From contig ONCQ01000011.1 in assembly GCA_900316355.1 (NCBI GenBank), forward strand, positions 1-64,000: a stretch of 64,000 nucleotides of DNA. Direction: 5' to 3'. This DNA is from an uncultured Prevotellaceae bacterium. GTDB lineage: Bacteria; Bacteroidota; Bacteroidia; Bacteroidales; Bacteroidaceae. The notes below the pieces were generated by a model. The model was not told the DNA's origin. It was given only the letters and a program-made list of their open reading frames with translations, and did not search any database. Of this stretch, positions 41,733 through 50,692 are shown piece after piece. Position numbers and translations under genes: made by a program. Numbering within the stretch: the first letter of the stretch is position 1; every line of letters starts with the position of its first letter.

Positions 41733-42494
41733 ATGAAAGCAATCTTTATTTTCCTGTCACTGTGGGCCGTGAGCCTGACGGCAGGAGCACAGAACAGAAA
41801 CGTGGAACAGGCCATCCGAGAATTCCTTGCCATCCCAGGGATTACCACCTCAGAGAGCATCGTCCGTGAACGCGACCTGAGCCAGCCCCTCAAACCCATG
41901 AAGTCGATGTGCGAAGTTTGGGACTTCACATGCGATGCCAGCCTGCTTAGCTACATCGAACACCTGTCCAGTTATATGAAGGCAAATTCTTCGTCCGAAC
42001 AATGTTACTATGTGAAGACCCACACACCCGGTCGCGTGGACTGGCATGACATCCTCGTTGGGGACGATCCTACCCGAGTGGTGGAACTGGGGCGCAGTGA
42101 ACGCTGCCACTACACGCTGGTGAATTTCATCGACACCCTTGACACTACCAAGTGCCATCGCTACGCCTACGCTCTGGAGTGGCAAGAGCAGAACATTCCG
42201 TTTAAGTTGAAGGAACAGAACGGGAAACTGGTCAAAAGGCCCGTCACGGAGAAAACCTACAAAGGCAAGGTCGTAATCACCTACGCCCGTATGCCCCAGA
42301 CCAACGCTGGAAACACCGGCCTTGTCATCCACAACGAAAAATTCAAATACGACAATCTGCAGCAAACGATGGAAGATCGGCTTGGCATCTTGCAAGAACT
42401 AATGAAGCACAGCTATGACGAGAATGACATCGCCGACCTCCTGAGGGCATGGAAGCAATGGATAGACGACGTTCTCGACGACAAGGATGAATAA
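41733..42494 (+). CDS. Secreted protein of unknown function
   Basis: 253 residues. Signal peptide ending TAGAQNRN. The mature protein starts VEQAIREFLAIPGIT and shows alternating charged and hydrophobic residues; the last 60 residues are helical (MEDRLGILQELMKHSYDEND). Located 22 bases after the cassette-3 anti-sigma-like gene, so a probable target or member of that operon. No family recognised. Confidence 0.68.
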   Translation: MKAIFIFLSLWAVSLTAGAQNRNVEQAIREFLAIPGITTSESIVRERDLSQPLKPMKSMCEVWDFTCDASLLSYIEHLSSYMKANSSSEQCYYVKTHTPGRVDWHDILVGDDPTRVVELGRSERCHYTLVNFIDTLDTTKCHRYAYALEWQEQNIPFKLKEQNGKLVKRPVTEKTYKGKVVITYARMPQTNAGNTGLVIHNEKFKYDNLQQTMEDRLGILQELMKHSYDENDIADLLRAWKQWIDDVLDDKDE

Positions 42495-42527
42495 TCAAAT
42501 CAAACCGATATGCGAAATATGGAAACA

Positions 42528-43142
42528 ATGAGACGATTTGCCATACTGCTCATCTGCGGTTTTGCTTGCGCAGCTATGATGGCACAAAGTAGTGACAAAC
42601 GAATACGTTACGATAAGGAGTCTGACCTTAAAGGTATCACGATGGAACCCCGCCTGCTCTCGATGCACGAGAATTACGACCCGATGGACTATGGGACGTG
42701 GCCCAGTTACGAAGCGCCGGGTACCGTTGGACGTAATGATGGAAGCAGAGTGGATAGGACTGTGCTGTGGTGTACTAAAAAAGCAACTTATATGTTCTGT
42801 ATCTACAAGCTTCACTGGGACAGTATGTATTTCCAGGATTCTTCTAACGAATACATCCGTGACACCAAGACTGGCAAGAAATACTATATTCAGGAACATA
42901 TAGGCGCACCGCTCGATGTCACCTATTGGATAAAGGGTCATGCTGGCGACTACATATACTCTGTCTCTGTATTCCCTCCTCTGCCAAAGACATGTACCCA
43001 CATTGACATCGGACAGGACACCCACCCGGAGACCGTACCTGGCACCACAGGTTGGTCCCGTCCAGAGACGCTCACAAACATACCCGTGAGTGAGCTACAG
43101 GCACACCAGCACTTGATTACAAAACAATTATACACTAAATAA
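42528..43142 (+). CDS. Secreted protein, tandem paralogue A
   Basis: 204 residues from the ATG at 42528 (MRRFAILLICGF). Alignment with the next gene sets this start: both have GGAAcAATG before MKR/MRRF. Signal peptide to about ACAAMMAQ, then RIRYDKESDLKGITMEPRLL, SMHENYDPMDYGTWPSYE, VLWCTKKATYMF, KKYYIQEH and PPLPKTCTHIDIGQDT. An ATG at 42510 is also possible. Function unknown; the two share about half of their residues, indicating a tandem duplication. Confidence 0.72.
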   Translation: MRRFAILLICGFACAAMMAQSSDKRIRYDKESDLKGITMEPRLLSMHENYDPMDYGTWPSYEAPGTVGRNDGSRVDRTVLWCTKKATYMFCIYKLHWDSMYFQDSSNEYIRDTKTGKKYYIQEHIGAPLDVTYWIKGHAGDYIYSVSVFPPLPKTCTHIDIGQDTHPETVPGTTGWSRPETLTNIPVSELQAHQHLITKQLYTK

Positions 43143-43148
43143 GGAACA

Positions 43149-43766
43149 ATGAAAAGATTTGGTTTACTGCTGATTTTCCTTTCAGCATGTGCAGTGGTTA
43201 TGGCCCAAGGTAGAAATACTCGTTTGCACTATGACAAGGAAAAAGATCTCAACGGTATCGCTATGGAACCCAGATTGCTCTCCATGCATGAGAATTACGA
43301 TCCAATGGACTACGGAACATGGCCTGCCTATTCCACACCGTGTGTCGCCGCCGTCGCTCCAAAGGGTGAAGATGTAGTATCGCGGACGGCTCTCTGGTGT
43401 ACCAAGAAAGCAACTTATATGTTTAGCATCACTGAACATTGGAAAAACAGGATTTTTACATCGACCTCGACAAAGTTTATCCGTGACAGCAAAACGGGGA
43501 AGAAATATTATATTAAGGAACATAAGGGAGCTCCACTCGATGTTTCATATTGGATAAAAGGACATGAGGGCGAATATATCTATATGGTCGGAATCTATCC
43601 ACCGCTGCCCAAAAGCTGTACCCACATCGACATCGGACAAGATACCGATCCAGCCCCAGTTCCTGGTGCCACAAGCTGGGTGAAAAATCCAGTCATTAAA
43701 AATATTCCTGTTAGCGAACTACAGGCAAATCAGTATTTGATAACAGGTAAGGCTAAAACGCACTAA
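43149..43766 (+). CDS. Secreted protein, tandem paralogue B
   Basis: 205 residues, 6 bases after its paralogue. Signal peptide ending VVMAQGRN, then RLHYDKEKDLNGIAMEPRLL, SMHENYDPMDYGTWPAYS, LWCTKKATYMF, KKYYIKEHKGAPLDVSYWIKGHEGEYIY shortened here to its key parts, and PPLPKSCTHIDIGQDTDP. Same architecture as paralogue A, with conserved Cys residues in LWCTKK and KSCTH, possibly a disulfide. Last gene of cassette 3, followed by the fourth hairpin element. Confidence 0.72.
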   Translation: MKRFGLLLIFLSACAVVMAQGRNTRLHYDKEKDLNGIAMEPRLLSMHENYDPMDYGTWPAYSTPCVAAVAPKGEDVVSRTALWCTKKATYMFSITEHWKNRIFTSTSTKFIRDSKTGKKYYIKEHKGAPLDVSYWIKGHEGEYIYMVGIYPPLPKSCTHIDIGQDTDPAPVPGATSWVKNPVIKNIPVSELQANQYLITGKAKTH

Positions 43767-43780
43767 ATAAATGAAGGAAA

Positions 43781-43872
43781 GTAAACGCTAAAAAGTCTAT
43801 AGACTCTTTCTACCGAAAGGTAGATTTTCTTCAACCCGCTCCGCTGTGTCGCGAGACACGGCGGAGCTTTCG
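43781..43872 (+). repeat. GNRA-hairpin intergenic element, copy 4 (diverged)
   Basis: AGTAAACGCTAAAAAGTC, an extra small hairpin TCTACC-GAAA-GGTAGA (also GNRA), then GCTCCGCTGTGTC-GCGA-GACACGGCGGAGC (43838-43867) and a short T-run. The stem keeps pairing through base changes relative to copies 1-3. Lies between paralogue B and the convergent yraN. Confidence 0.75.
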
Positions 43873-43895
43873 TGAAAGACGATGAATGAGTCGAA

Positions 43896-44255
43896 TCACA
43901 AATCCCAGATGTCGCCGTGCCAGCGGATTTCGGGCGGCGTGCCAGGGTCGTGGATGACGATAGCGATGACGGGGTAGCGGACGGGCATGGGCGACGGATG
44001 TTGCAGCTTCCATGCCATCATAGCGCGCCAGAGGAGGGCGCGCTTTTGGGGGGTAACGGCACTTTCTGCATTCCACTCCTCACCGTGGCGCGTCTTCACT
44101 TCCACGAAATGTAGCGTGTCGTCCTTCTGTGCGATGATGTCCACCTCCTGACGGTCATGGCGCCAGTTGCGCGCCAGAATCTCGAAGCCATGCTGCACAA
44201 GATAGTCTGCCGCCAGGTCTTCGCCCCATTTGCCAAAATCGTTGTGACGTGCCAT
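43896..44255 (-). CDS. yraN: UPF0102 (YraN) family endonuclease-like protein
   Basis: 119 residues. ARHNDFGKWGEDLAADYLVQ at the N-terminus (conserved Gly and Glu of the family), then ILARNWRHDRQEVDIIAQKD and HFVEVKTRHGEEW, which give the D-x-E-x-K nuclease-like triad. The physiological role is not established. Single gene, convergent with the fourth hairpin element. Confidence 0.92.
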   Translation of the reverse strand: MARHNDFGKWGEDLAADYLVQHGFEILARNWRHDRQEVDIIAQKDDTLHFVEVKTRHGEEWNAESAVTPQKRALLWRAMMAWKLQHPSPMPVRYPVIAIVIHDPGTPPEIRWHGDIWDL

Positions 44256-44283
44256 GATGTCGGTCGTTTCCTGTTTCTAACTG

Positions 44284-44291
44284 CAAAGGTA
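44284..44291 (-). promoter_or_regulatory. -7 box (TACCTTTG) of yraN
   Basis: TACCTTTG on the minus strand, 28 bases before the ATG at 44255. Confidence 0.65.
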
Positions 44292-44351
44292 GTGCATCTG
44301 GCATGAACAGGCAAAGAATTACATCATATTTGTGATTATCATGATTATATT

Positions 44352-44382
44352 TTGCTGGGTCGTGATATTTGGTATATCTTTG
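44352..44382 (+). promoter_or_regulatory. Complete promoter of the rRNA methyltransferase gene
   Basis: TTG (44352-44354), 20-base spacer, TATCTTTG (44375-44382), 35 bases before the ATG at 44418. Confidence 0.7.
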
Positions 44383-44417
44383 CCACAGATTTCAATCGAT
44401 AGATGTAGAGTGAACGC

Positions 44418-45725
44418 ATGACACTACCCAAGGACTTCGAGAGCTATTTCCGCGCGCGATGGCGTGAGGAGGAGGTGCAGGCACTGCTGCAAGGGCTGGA
44501 CGGCGAGCCGTCGGTCAGCATCCGCGTGAACCCGAGCCGGCTCCCTGCCGATGCGGAACCCGAGGGGGCCGACGGGCGTGTGCCATGGTGTCCGGAGGGC
44601 TTCTACCTGAAGGGGAGGCCGCAGTTTACGGCCGATCCGCTCCTCCATGCCGGGGCGTACTATGTGCAGGAAGCATCGAGCATGTTCCTGGCTTATGTCC
44701 TGCGAACAGTCGTGATGCCCCGCTGGCCGCAGGGCATCACGACTGCGCTCGACCTCTGCGCTGCGCCTGGTGGCAAAAGCACGCTGCTGCGATCGTTGCT
44801 GCCCGACGACTGCCTGCTGGTGAGCAACGAGCCGAACCGCGCACGTGCGCAAGTGCTCGCGGAGAACCTCGCGAAATGGGGGCATCCGAAGGTGTTGGTG
44901 ACACAGGCATACGCTGCGGAAATAGCCCATTCCATCGGGAAGGAAGGCTTCGTGGAACATCCCTTCGACCTCATCCTTGCCGATGTCCCCTGCTCGGGCG
45001 AAGGCATGATGCGTAAGGAGGAGGAAGCCGTGCGGCAGTGGTCGCCATCGTTCGTCAGCGAGTGCGCCGCCCTGCAGCGTGGTATCATTGCGGACATCTG
45101 GCCCGCCCTGCGCCCCGGCGGCTTCCTCATCTACAGCACCTGCACCTTCAACCCCGAGGAGGACGAGGAGAATGTGGAATGGATTGTGCGCGAGCTGGGA
45201 GCGGAGTTCTTGCAGGTTCCCGTCGATGCGGCCTGGGGCATTCGTGGGGATATGCGTGCGCAGTATTCTGTTGATGAATACCCCTCATCACTCATCACTC
45301 ATCGATTCAGTCACTTCCTCCCGGGACAGGTTCGTGGTGAAGGTTTCTTCCTGGCGGTATTGTGCAAGAACGGCTCGGAAGATGCTGACAGCGAAGATAC
45401 TACGGCTTCGCCAAAAGCGGAAAAACGCAAGAAGGACAAGCGGAAAGGCAAAGGCGACGCAGCCCCCGCCCTCACCATCCTTCCTACGGACCAGTTGGAA
45501 TGCGAAGGGGCATCCCGCGTGGAGCTATCCATTGAAGATGCCATCCGCTACCTACAGCGCGAAGCCCTCATCCTGCCGCCAGACGCACCCACCGGCATTG
45601 TTCAGGTGTGCTTCCGCGGTCAGCGCTTAGGGCTAATGAAAAACCTCGGCTCCCGCGCCAACAATCTCTACCCCAAGGAGTGGCGCATCCGCAGCTCCTA
45701 CACCCAGCCCCACACCTTGTTCTAA
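44418..45725 (+). CDS. RsmF/NOL1-type rRNA (cytosine-C5) methyltransferase
   Basis: 435 residues. N-terminal region with VSIRVNPSRLPA, then YYVQEASSMFLAYVL, the SAM-binding ALDLCAAPGGKSTLLRSLL, motif IV LADVPCSGEGMMRK (catalytic-site Cys region) and the second Cys in YSTCTFNPEEDEENVEW. The C-terminal part has a Lys-rich linker (KAEKRKKDKRKGKG) and an RNA-binding-like domain ending LGSRANNLYPKEWRIR, as in RsmF. It methylates a cytosine of 16S or 23S rRNA; the exact site is not clear from sequence. Confidence 0.92.
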   Translation: MTLPKDFESYFRARWREEEVQALLQGLDGEPSVSIRVNPSRLPADAEPEGADGRVPWCPEGFYLKGRPQFTADPLLHAGAYYVQEASSMFLAYVLRTVVMPRWPQGITTALDLCAAPGGKSTLLRSLLPDDCLLVSNEPNRARAQVLAENLAKWGHPKVLVTQAYAAEIAHSIGKEGFVEHPFDLILADVPCSGEGMMRKEEEAVRQWSPSFVSECAALQRGIIADIWPALRPGGFLIYSTCTFNPEEDEENVEWIVRELGAEFLQVPVDAAWGIRGDMRAQYSVDEYPSSLITHRFSHFLPGQVRGEGFFLAVLCKNGSEDADSEDTTASPKAEKRKKDKRKGKGDAAPALTILPTDQLECEGASRVELSIEDAIRYLQREALILPPDAPTGIVQVCFRGQRLGLMKNLGSRANNLYPKEWRIRSSYTQPHTLF

Positions 45726-45730
45726 ACAAA

Positions 45731-45764
45731 AAAACAGCGATGCCAACGGCACCGCTGTTTTTTC
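45731..45764. terminator. Bidirectional terminator between the rRNA methyltransferase and dnaK
   Basis: AAAACAGCG (45731-45739) pairs with CGCTGTTTT (45753-45761), flanked by A-run and T-run, so it can stop both converging transcripts. Confidence 0.85.
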
Positions 45765-45778
45765 TGTTATCGTTTGTC

Positions 45779-47722
45779 TTACTTGACTTCCTCGAAGTCG
45801 GCGTCCTGGATGTTGTCGCCCTGCTGGCCGCCTTGCTGCTGGCCGCTCTGGGCACCGCCGTTGAAGCCGGCTCCACCTTGAGCGCCGTTGAAGGGGTTGC
45901 CCTGTGCGCCCTGAGCACCTGCACCTGCCTGCTGAGCGGCAGCGTACATCTTCTGAGCGGCGTTGTTGAGCTCGTTGGTGGCCGCGTCGATGGCAGCGAG
46001 ATCCTGAGCCTTGTGGGCATCGCGGAGCTTCTGCAGGGCAGCTTCCACTTCGGCTTTCACGTCGGCGGGCAGCTTGTCACCGCTCTCCTTGAGCATGTTC
46101 TCGGTCTGGAAGATCATGCTGTCGGCCTGGTTGAGTTTGTCGATCTTCTCGCGCTCCTTCTTGTCGGCGTCGGCGTTAGCCTCTGCTTCAGCCTTCATGC
46201 GCTCAATCTCCTCCTTGGAGAGGCCGCTGGAGGCTTCGATGCGGATGGCCTGCTCCTTGCCGGTGGCCTTGTCCTTGGCGCTGACCTTCAGGATGCCGTT
46301 GGCATCGATGTCGAAGCTGACCTCAATCTGAGGTACGCCGCGGCGGGCGGGAGCGATGCCGGTGAGGTTGAACTGACCGATGCTCTTGTTCTGGGCTGCC
46401 ATAGGACGCTCGCCCTGGAGCACGTGGATGGTCACCTCGGTCTGGTTGTCGGCAGCGGTGCTGAACACCTCGCTCTTGTGCACAGGAATCGTGGTGTTGG
46501 CCTCGATGAGCTTGGTCATCACGCCGCCGAGTGTCTCGATACCCATGGACAGCGGGGTGACGTCGAGGAGCACGATGTCCTGACCGGCCTCGTTATTGAG
46601 GATAGCGCCCTGGATGCTGGCACCCACGGCCACCACCTCATCGGGGTTCACGCCCTTGCTCGGAGCCTTGCCGAAGAAGCTCTCCACGAGCTGCTGGATG
46701 GCAGGGATACGGCTGGAGCCGCCCACGAGGATGACCTCGTCGATGTCGCTGTTGCTGAGACCGGCATCCTGCATAGCCTTCTGGCAGGGAATCTTACAAG
46801 CCTGGATGAGGCTATCGGCGAGCTGCTCGAACTTGGCGCGGGTGAGGGTCATCACGAGGTGCTTGGGCACGCCGTTGACGGCGGTGATGTAGGGCAGGTT
46901 GATCTCGGTGGTGCTGGAGCTGGAGAGCTCGATCTTGGCCTTCTCGGCAGCTTCCTTCAGGCGCTGCAGGGCCATGGGGTCTTGCTTCAGATCCACGCCT
47001 TCAGCGCTGCGGAACTCATTGGCCATCCAGTCGATGATGACCTGGTCGAAGTCATCGCCGCCGAGGTGAGTGTCACCATTGGTGCTGAGCACCTCGAAGA
47101 CACCGCTACCGAACTCAAGGATGGAGATATCGAAGGTACCGCCGCCGAGGTCGAAGACGGCAATCTTCATGTCTTTGTTGGCCTTGTCAACGCCATAGGC
47201 AAGAGCAGCTGCCGTAGGCTCGTTGACGATACGCTTCACCTCAAGGCCGGCAATCTGACCAGCTTCCTTGGTGGCCTGACGCTGAGAGTCGCTGAAGTAA
47301 GCGGGCACGGTGATGACGGCTTCCGTCACTTCTTGACCGAGGTAGTCCTCAGCGGTCTTCTTCATCTTCTGCAGCACCATAGCGCTGATTTCTTGCGGGG
47401 TGTACTTGCGGCCGTCGATATCTACGCGGGGGTAGCCGTTCTCGTTGGCAACGGTGTAGGGCACGCGGCTGATTTCCTTCTGCACCTGCTCATAGGTCTC
47501 GCCCATGAAGCGCTTGATACTGAAGATGGTGTTCTTCGGGTTGGTGATAGCCTGACGCTTGGCGGGGTCGCCGACCTTGCGCTCGCCGTCCTTCATGAAG
47601 GCGACGATAGAAGGTGTGGTGCGCTTGCCCTCGCTGTTGGCAATCACGACGGGCTCATTGCCCTCGAAAACGGATACACAGCTGTTTGTGGTACCCAGGT
47701 CAATTCCAATAATCTTTCCCAT
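45779..47722 (-). CDS. dnaK: Molecular chaperone DnaK (Hsp70)
   Basis: 647 residues. [20 protein letters not shown], the second phosphate loop [52 protein letters not shown] and the substrate-binding region [20 protein letters not shown]. Ends with a Gly/Gln-rich tail and DADFEEVK. No dnaJ or grpE adjacent, unlike the layout in many other groups. I found no clear -7 box upstream. Confidence 0.98.
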   Translation of the reverse strand: MGKIIGIDLGTTNSCVSVFEGNEPVVIANSEGKRTTPSIVAFMKDGERKVGDPAKRQAITNPKNTIFSIKRFMGETYEQVQKEISRVPYTVANENGYPRVDIDGRKYTPQEISAMVLQKMKKTAEDYLGQEVTEAVITVPAYFSDSQRQATKEAGQIAGLEVKRIVNEPTAAALAYGVDKANKDMKIAVFDLGGGTFDISILEFGSGVFEVLSTNGDTHLGGDDFDQVIIDWMANEFRSAEGVDLKQDPMALQRLKEAAEKAKIELSSSSTTEINLPYITAVNGVPKHLVMTLTRAKFEQLADSLIQACKIPCQKAMQDAGLSNSDIDEVILVGGSSRIPAIQQLVESFFGKAPSKGVNPDEVVAVGASIQGAILNNEAGQDIVLLDVTPLSMGIETLGGVMTKLIEANTTIPVHKSEVFSTAADNQTEVTIHVLQGERPMAAQNKSIGQFNLTGIAPARRGVPQIEVSFDIDANGILKVSAKDKATGKEQAIRIEASSGLSKEEIERMKAEAEANADADKKEREKIDKLNQADSMIFQTENMLKESGDKLPADVKAEVEAALQKLRDAHKAQDLAAIDAATNELNNAAQKMYAAAQQAGAGAQGAQGNPFNGAQGGAGFNGGAQSGQQQGGQQGDNIQDADFEEVK

Positions 47723-48025
47723 AGTTGTATTGTTTAGAGTTTATACTTTCAAGTTTTACTTCGTTGATTGTTGACAGACTTGCATGAAGTGTCACCTTTT
47801 GCCTTGCAAACTGCGTGCCAAAATGGCCCTCGCGCGTGTGCGTTCCATAATTAATATAATTAAAAGAGGGGATATCATCTCTTTTTTATGCTTTCGTTTT
47901 TCGTATCTCACGTATTATCCTTACCTTTGCGACATGAAAACTGACAAAATGACACAGACTGTGTGAAGAATTAAAATGAGAAGTCAGTAAATCAAGGTAA
48001 TATGAAAATAAGATAATAAGAAAGG
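47723..48025. other. dnaK upstream region and leader of the 48026 gene
   Basis: 303 bp between divergent genes. It holds the -7 box at 47922-47929. After it is a possible ten-codon open frame (47934-47966, MKTDKMTQTV) that I cannot support as a gene. No CIRCE-type inverted repeat was found near dnaK. Confidence 0.4.
47922..47929 (+). promoter_or_regulatory. -7 box (TACCTTTG) of the DUF4878 gene
   Basis: TACCTTTG, 96 bases before the ATG at 48026, leaving a relatively long leader. Confidence 0.55.
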
Positions 48026-48412
48026 ATGAAGAAAAGGGCGATAGCATATATGATGTTGGCTATCATGATGGCTGTGATAGCCTCGTGCAGCACAGACCGT
48101 GAGCGCCTTCGCCGCGCTGCGGAGAAAAGCTACGAGTATTTGCAGAAAGGCAAGTATGAAAAATTCGTGGGCGAGATAGCATATGCTGACTCTATGTCAG
48201 ATGACTATCGCGCCCAGATGATCGACTTGGTTCACGAATACGCTGCAGCCTTGCAAGAACGCCACGGCGGCCTCACTGACATCACGGCAGTCGGTGACAC
48301 CATTGTCGGTGACCAAGCTCACGTCTATCTTCAGGTGACCTTCGCAGACAGCACCTCCGAAGAAGTGGGGGTGCCGATGGTGCGCGTTGGTAAGCAGTGG
48401 AAGATGCAGTAA
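48026..48412 (+). CDS. DUF4878 family lipoprotein
   Basis: 128 residues. Lipobox-type signal (VIASCST, Cys21), then a small cystatin/NTF2-like domain with KSYEYLQKGKYEKFVGEIAY and VYLQVTFADSTSEEVGVPMV, ending GKQWKM, as usual in DUF4878. Function unknown. Convergent with der. Confidence 0.8.
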   Translation: MKKRAIAYMMLAIMMAVIASCSTDRERLRRAAEKSYEYLQKGKYEKFVGEIAYADSMSDDYRAQMIDLVHEYAAALQERHGGLTDITAVGDTIVGDQAHVYLQVTFADSTSEEVGVPMVRVGKQWKMQ

Positions 48413-48418
48413 GCAGTT

Positions 48419-49726
48419 TTACTTTTGTCGGATGAAGATGTTGATGGGGGTGCCGGAGAAGTTCCAGCGCTCGCGAATCTTATTCTCCAGGAAGCGGCGG
48501 TAGGGCTCCTTGATGTACTGCGGCAGATTGGCGTAGAAGACGAAGCTGGGCACGCGCGTGGCGGGCAGCTGTGAGCAGTACTTGATTTTAATGTATTTGC
48601 CCTTCATGGAGGGTGGGGGATAGGCTTCGATGAGCGGCAGCATCTCGGCATTGAGGCGTGTGGTGCCCACGCGTGTGCGGCGGTGCTGGTCCACAGCGGC
48701 AGCTGTCTCGAGCACCTTGAAGATGCGCTGCTTGGTCATGGCCGATGTGAAGATGATGTCGAAGTCGGTGAAGGGAGCCATGCGTTCGCGGATGGTGTCC
48801 TCGAAGTATTTGATGGCGGTGTTACTCTTGTCCTCCACAAGGTCCCATTTGTTGACGACCACCACGATGCCTTTCTGGTTGCGCTGTATGAGCTGGAAGA
48901 TGTTCAGATCCTGAGCCTCGATGCCGCGTGTGGCATCGAGCATGAGGATGCATACATCGCTGTTCTCGATGGCACGGATGCTGCGCATGACGCTGTAGAA
49001 CTCCAAGTCCTCGTTGACCTTACTCTTACGGCGTATGCCGGCGGTATCGACGAGGAGGAAGTCGAAGCCGAACTTCTGATAGCGCGTGTATATGCTGTCG
49101 CGTGTGGTGCCGGCGATGTCAGTGACGATATGCCGGTCCTCGCCGATGAAGGCATTGGTGAGGCTGCTCTTGCCCACGTTGGGTCGTCCCACGACGGCGA
49201 TGCGCGGCAGGTCGAGTTCCTCGACACTGTCTGCTTCCTTAGGGAGCTTCTCCAGTACCAGATCCAAGAGGTCGCCCGTGCCGCTGCCAGTGGCAGAACT
49301 GATGCAGAAGGGGTCGCCGAGTCCAAGGCGATAAAAGTCGGCGGCCTGCCATTGCTGGTCGCCATTGTCGGTCTTGTTGGCCACGAGGATGACGGGCTTC
49401 TCCGTGCGACGCAGGATGGCTGCTACGGCCTCGTCAAGGTCTGTGACACCTGTGTTGATATCCACGAGGAAGAGGATTACGTCGGCCTCCTCGGTGGCAA
49501 TGGTCACCTGTTTGCGAATCTCCTCTTCGAATATGTCATCGCTGTTGACGACCCAGCCGCCGGTATCGACGACAGAGAACTCGCGCCCCACCCACTCGCA
49601 CTTACCATACTGGCGGTCACGCGTGGTGCCTGCCTCGTCAGAAACGATGGCGTGGCGAGTTTTGGTCAGGCGGTTGAAGAGGGTGGATTTGCCCACGTTG
49701 GGGCGTCCTACGATGGCTACTAACAT
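48419..49726 (-). CDS. der: Ribosome biogenesis GTPase Der (EngA)
   Basis: 435 residues with two GTPase domains. First: [23 protein letters not shown]. Second: [38 protein letters not shown]. The C-terminal KH-like domain ends FIRQK. Involved in 50S maturation. Lies 76 bases downstream of era on the same strand, completing a GTPase pair. Confidence 0.97.
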   Translation of the reverse strand: MLVAIVGRPNVGKSTLFNRLTKTRHAIVSDEAGTTRDRQYGKCEWVGREFSVVDTGGWVVNSDDIFEEEIRKQVTIATEEADVILFLVDINTGVTDLDEAVAAILRRTEKPVILVANKTDNGDQQWQAADFYRLGLGDPFCISSATGSGTGDLLDLVLEKLPKEADSVEELDLPRIAVVGRPNVGKSSLTNAFIGEDRHIVTDIAGTTRDSIYTRYQKFGFDFLLVDTAGIRRKSKVNEDLEFYSVMRSIRAIENSDVCILMLDATRGIEAQDLNIFQLIQRNQKGIVVVVNKWDLVEDKSNTAIKYFEDTIRERMAPFTDFDIIFTSAMTKQRIFKVLETAAAVDQHRRTRVGTTRLNAEMLPLIEAYPPPSMKGKYIKIKYCSQLPATRVPSFVFYANLPQYIKEPYRRFLENKIRERWNFSGTPINIFIRQK

Positions 49727-49801
49727 ATTGTTCGCGGCTTTCGGCCGCAGTTGAAGGTTTATAGTTTATAGTTTAATGAGGTGTGCTGCGTGGCGCGAAG
49801 A

Positions 49802-50692
49802 TTACTCCAAATCGTAGCCGTACTGCTTCATGGCTTTCTCAGAGCTGCGCCAGTCCTTATCGACTTTGACATAGCACTGCAGGAAGATCTTCTTGCCGAA
49901 GAAGCGTTCCAGTTCCTTGCGGGCCTCGGTGCTGACGCGCTTGAGGGCTACACCCTGATGACCGATGATGATGCCCTTTTGGGATTCGCGTTCCACGTAG
50001 ATGACGGCCTCGATGCGGATGAGTTTCTCTTCCTCTTTGAAGCTCTCTACGACGGCCTCCACCGAGTAGGGAATCTCTTTGTCATAGTAGAGGAGTATCT
50101 TCTCGCGGATAATCTCAGTGACGAAGAAGCGTGCGGGTTTGTCGGTCCATGCATCCTTGTCGAAGTAGGCGGGCGATTCGGGTAGCAGTTCCTTGATGCG
50201 GTTGAGCACCTGGTCCACGCCGAACTTATGTAGGGCGGAGATGGGATAGATCTCAGCCTGCGGCAGGATGGCGTGCCACTGTTCGACCATCTTGGCGAGG
50301 ATGGCGGTGGCCTCTCCCTTGATGCTGTCTATCTTATTAATCAGCACGAGGATGGGCACTTTCAACTGCTGCACCTTCTCGAGGAACTCGGCATTCTTTT
50401 CGGGCGTTTCCACGGTGTCGGTGACATAGAGCAGCACATCAGCGTCCTGCAGCGCACTTTCCGAGAACTGGAGCATCTGCTCCTGCAGCTTGTAGTTGGG
50501 CTTGAGGACACCGGGGGTGTCGGAGAAGCAGATTTGCATCTCGGGCGTATTGAGGATGCCCATGATGCGGTGGCGCGTGGTTTGTGCCTTGAAGGTGGCA
50601 ATGGAGATTCGCTCGCCCACGAGGAGATTCATGAGCGTGCTCTTACCCACATTCGGGTTACCTACGATATTGACGAAACCAGAGCGATGCAT
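49802..50692 (-). CDS. era: GTPase Era
   Basis: 296 residues. G1 [20 protein letters not shown]3 FSDTPGVLKPNYKLQ, G4 LVLINKIDS, and C-terminal KH domain (IEAVIYVERESQKGIIIGHQG). Binds the 3' end of 16S rRNA in 30S assembly. Its start codon overlaps the fabH stop by one base (TAATG), so it is translationally coupled to fabH. Confidence 0.97.
   Translation of the reverse strand: MHRSGFVNIVGNPNVGKSTLMNLLVGERISIATFKAQTTRHRIMGILNTPEMQICFSDTPGVLKPNYKLQEQMLQFSESALQDADVLLYVTDTVETPEKNAEFLEKVQQLKVPILVLINKIDSIKGEATAILAKMVEQWHAILPQAEIYPISALHKFGVDQVLNRIKELLPESPAYFDKDAWTDKPARFFVTEIIREKILLYYDKEIPYSVEAVVESFKEEEKLIRIEAVIYVERESQKGIIIGHQGVALKRVSTEARKELERFFGKKIFLQCYVKVDKDWRSSEKAMKQYGYDLE

Noticed and set aside
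45608-47737. 709-codon open frame on the plus strand opposite dnaK
   Set aside because: It is the antisense of the highly conserved dnaK and results from its codon bias; it has no homology-like motifs and no promoter.
47934-47966. Ten-codon open frame before the DUF4878 gene
   Set aside because: Too short and without support as a leader peptide.
48683-49723. 346-codon open frame antisense to der
   Set aside because: A shadow of the Der coding strand; the sequence is low-complexity and has no start signal.
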